Below are positions 62,334-64,000 of a stretch of DNA of 64,000 nucleotides, piece after piece. The stretch comes from Aquabacter spiritensis. GTDB taxonomy: Bacteria > Pseudomonadota > Alphaproteobacteria > Rhizobiales > Xanthobacteraceae. The translations under genes were made by a program, and so were the position numbers. The stretch lies in NCBI RefSeq assembly GCF_004346185.1, contig NZ_SMAI01000002.1:248001-312000 (forward strand), given 5' to 3'. Positions within the stretch are counted from its first letter, which is position 1. Each line of letters opens with the position of its first letter. The notes under the pieces were generated by a model. That model was not told where the DNA came from. It ran no database searches and was given only the letters and a program-made list of their open reading frames with translations.

Positions 62334-63766
62334 TCCTGCCCCCGCTTTGCCTTGCGTGCGTGCCACTGCGCCTGGAACGTGTCGCCCTCGGGCGCCGGGA
62401 AGTCGCGGTGCCGCGTCCAGCCGCCGGCGAGCGGCAAGGTCGAGAAGCGCCCGGCCCGCCAGCCGAGCCGCGACAGGCCCCACATGGCGAGGCGGGTTGC
62501 CGGACGATAGAGCCAGCCGCGCCGCGCGAAGAAGCTCCAGACGCCGAGGCCGAAGCGCTGCGGTGCCGGGGTGAGATGGCGCTCGAATTCCTTTTCGCGC
62601 CAGTGCCGCATCAGTTTGGGCAGCGGGATGCGCACCGGGCACACCTCCTCGCACCGGCCGCAGAACGTGGAGGCGTTGGGCAGGTTCGCGCCCTTCTCGA
62701 TGCCGATGATCGAGGGGGTGAGCACTGCGCCCATCGGGCCGGGATAGACCCAGCCATACGCGTGCCCGCCGACCGCGTGATAGACCGGACAATGGTTCAT
62801 GCAGGCGCCGCAGCGGATGCAGCGGAGCATCTCGCGCAACTGGCCGGCGAGCATGCCGGAGCGGCCATTGTCGAGGATCACGACATGGTATTCGCCCGGC
62901 CCGTCGACGTCCTCCGGGCGGCGCGGCCCGGTCGAAAAGGTGGTGTAGACGCTCATTTCCTGGCCGGTGGCCGAGCGCGCGAGCACGCGCAGGAGCTGGC
63001 TGACGTCTTCCAGCGTCGGCACCAGCTTCTCCAGCGAGGCGAGCACGATATGCGCCTTCGGCAGGGTCTGGGTCAGGTCGCCATTGCCCTCATTGGTGAC
63101 GATGATCGAGGTGCCGGTCTCCGCGACGAGAAAATTGGCGCCGGTGATGCCGACATCGGCCTGCAGAAAACGCTGGCGCAGCTCGCCGCGCGCCTCGGCC
63201 AGCAGGGCCGTCGGTTCCGACAGATTGCGCTCCGGCGGCAGGTGGGCATGGACGCGGCGGAAATCCGCCTCGACCTGATCCTTGTTGAGATGAATGGCCG
63301 GCGCGATGATGTGCGAGGGTGCCTCGCCGCGGATCTGGATCAGATACTCGCCGAGATCGGTCTCGACCGGCTCGATCCCGCAGGCCGCCAGGTGGTCGTT
63401 GAGGCCGATCTCCTCGGAGACCATGCTCTTGCCCTTGGTGACGGTCTTCGCGCCCAGCCGCCGGCAGATGTCGGTGACGATGTCCCGCGCCTCCGCCGCG
63501 TCGACGGCGAAATGCACGTGCCCGCCGGCGGCCCGCACTTTCGTCTCGTAGCGCTCGAGATAGAGGTCGAGGTGGGCCAGCGTGTGGTTCTTGATATCCC
63601 GCGCGCTGTCGCGCAGCGCGTCGAATTCCGGCAGCAGGCCCGCGGCGGCGGTGCGTCGGCCGATGAAGCCCGGACCGACCTTGGAGAGCGCGGATTGCAG
63701 CGGCGCGTCGGCCAGGGCCTTCTTGGCATTTTCCTTGAACGCCGGAGATGTGATGTGGACGCTCAC
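62330..63766 (-). CDS. lutB: Lactate utilization iron-sulfur protein B
   Basis: A 478-residue protein from GTG 63766, overlapping the lutA stop (GTGA). An N-terminal LUD domain (TKGKSMVSEEIGLNDHL, GITGANFLVAETGTSIIVTNEGN) is followed by two 4Fe-4S ferredoxin motifs near residues 315-370: CIRCGACMNHCPVY and CGRCEEVCPV. Both clusters are complete. It transfers electrons in the LutABC lactate dehydrogenase complex. Confidence 0.97.
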   Translation of the reverse strand: MSVHITSPAFKENAKKALADAPLQSALSKVGPGFIGRRTAAAGLLPEFDALRDSARDIKNHTLAHLDLYLERYETKVRAAGGHVHFAVDAAEARDIVTDICRRLGAKTVTKGKSMVSEEIGLNDHLAACGIEPVETDLGEYLIQIRGEAPSHIIAPAIHLNKDQVEADFRRVHAHLPPERNLSEPTALLAEARGELRQRFLQADVGITGANFLVAETGTSIIVTNEGNGDLTQTLPKAHIVLASLEKLVPTLEDVSQLLRVLARSATGQEMSVYTTFSTGPRRPEDVDGPGEYHVVILDNGRSGMLAGQLREMLRCIRCGACMNHCPVYHAVGGHAYGWVYPGPMGAVLTPSIIGIEKGANLPNASTFCGRCEEVCPVRIPLPKLMRHWREKEFERHLTPAPQRFGLGVWSFFARRGWLYRPATRLAMWGLSRLGWRAGRFSTLPLAGGWTRHRDFPAPEGDTFQAQWHARKAKRGQE

Positions 63767-64000
63767 GTTCCGCCCTCCCGCCGCGCCATGCCGATCGCCG
63801 GCGCCGTTCCAGTCCCGGCCAATACCTCGGCGACATGGCGCACCGCGACCTCGCGGCCCATGCGTTGAAGCTTCCCGGCCATGTTCATCAGGCAGCCGAG
63901 ATCGCCGGCGAGCAATGTGTCCGCGCCGCTGGCGATCACGTTCGCGGCTTTCTTTTCGACGATGGCGCCGGAAATGTCGGGATATTTGACGCAGAAGGTC
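63763..64000 (-). CDS. lutA: Lactate utilization protein A, C-terminal part (off the window)
   Basis: The last 78 residues of a (Fe-S)-binding CCG-domain protein: TFCVKYPDISGAIVEKKAANVI, ADTLLAGDLGCLMNMAGKLQR and VRHVAEVLAG are the C-terminal CCG-domain region of LutA/glycolate oxidase GlcF-like subunits. The gene enters from the right edge and its stop overlaps the lutB start. The operon order lutA-lutB-lutC matches the family standard. Confidence 0.93.
   Translation of the reverse strand, partial: TFCVKYPDISGAIVEKKAANVIASGADTLLAGDLGCLMNMAGKLQRMGREVAVRHVAEVLAGTGTAPAIGMARREGGT

Noticed and set aside
1-64000. CRISPR arrays, rRNA, riboswitches or complete prophage
   Set aside because: No regularly spaced short repeats, rRNA segments or recognisable riboswitch cores were seen; the tail-collar domains belong to one large surface gene, not to a phage module.

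Overview
The window is GC-rich, with coding on both strands, short overlaps between genes and alphaproteobacterial gene families: a Flp pilin with a CpaA-type prepilin peptidase, very large autotransporters, a Cys-type intracellular PHA depolymerase, LutABC, and several NMT1/TauT-type ABC transporters. It fits a chromosome of a Hyphomicrobiales (Rhizobiales)-like alphaproteobacterium. The genus cannot be fixed from the sequence alone.

Layout. 1-8.6 kb is core-like: an alpha/beta hydrolase running off the left edge, a DHA1-type MFS exporter, a Flp pilin plus prepilin peptidase pair, an M17 aminopeptidase translationally coupled to an NlpC/P60 hydrolase, a diguanylate cyclase coupled to a Nudix hydrolase, and a YggS-type PLP homeostasis protein. 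A tRNA-Glu(CTC) at 8.68 kb marks the edge of an accessory stretch of about 16 kb (8.75-24.8 kb). That stretch opens with a decayed serine recombinase and carries a 2405-residue mosaic surface protein: three phage-tail-collar domains, fourteen 97-residue repeats, three cadherin-like domains and a DUF4114-like end. After it come dead IS3 and IS256 transposase fragments. Then follows a self-contained divergent locus: GntR and ketopantoate-reductase-like genes on one strand, and nitrilase, cupin and an ABC importer on the other. 24.8-40.5 kb holds two giant type V autotransporters (about 2170 and 2282 residues) flanking a GlxA-type regulator and a haloperoxidase-type hydrolase.

40.8-57.9 kb is a dense catabolic district built on PLP and hydantoinase chemistry: an L-threonine-aldolase-like enzyme, HyuA/HyuB, a class V aminotransferase, an ABC importer, a GntR regulator, a maleate-isomerase/racemase-like enzyme, an MmgE/PrpD protein, a threonine-synthase-like PLP enzyme, a LysR regulator, an HD protein, a D-threonine-aldolase/D-serine-dehydratase-like enzyme and a RidA protein. 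A 15-bp direct-repeat motif (consensus GNNTCCAGNATCCAG) lies 15-38 bp in front of the start codons of three separate transcription units here. This suggests one regulon, plausibly under the local GntR protein. I infer a pathway for a beta-hydroxy or cyclic amino-acid derivative; the substrate is unknown.

57.9-64 kb contains an intracellular PHA depolymerase, two tandem paralogous exported hydrolases, and a lut operon (lutA runs off the right edge) with a tightly coupled conserved gene of unknown role at its 3' end. No CRISPR array, rRNA, prophage or replication origin was seen.
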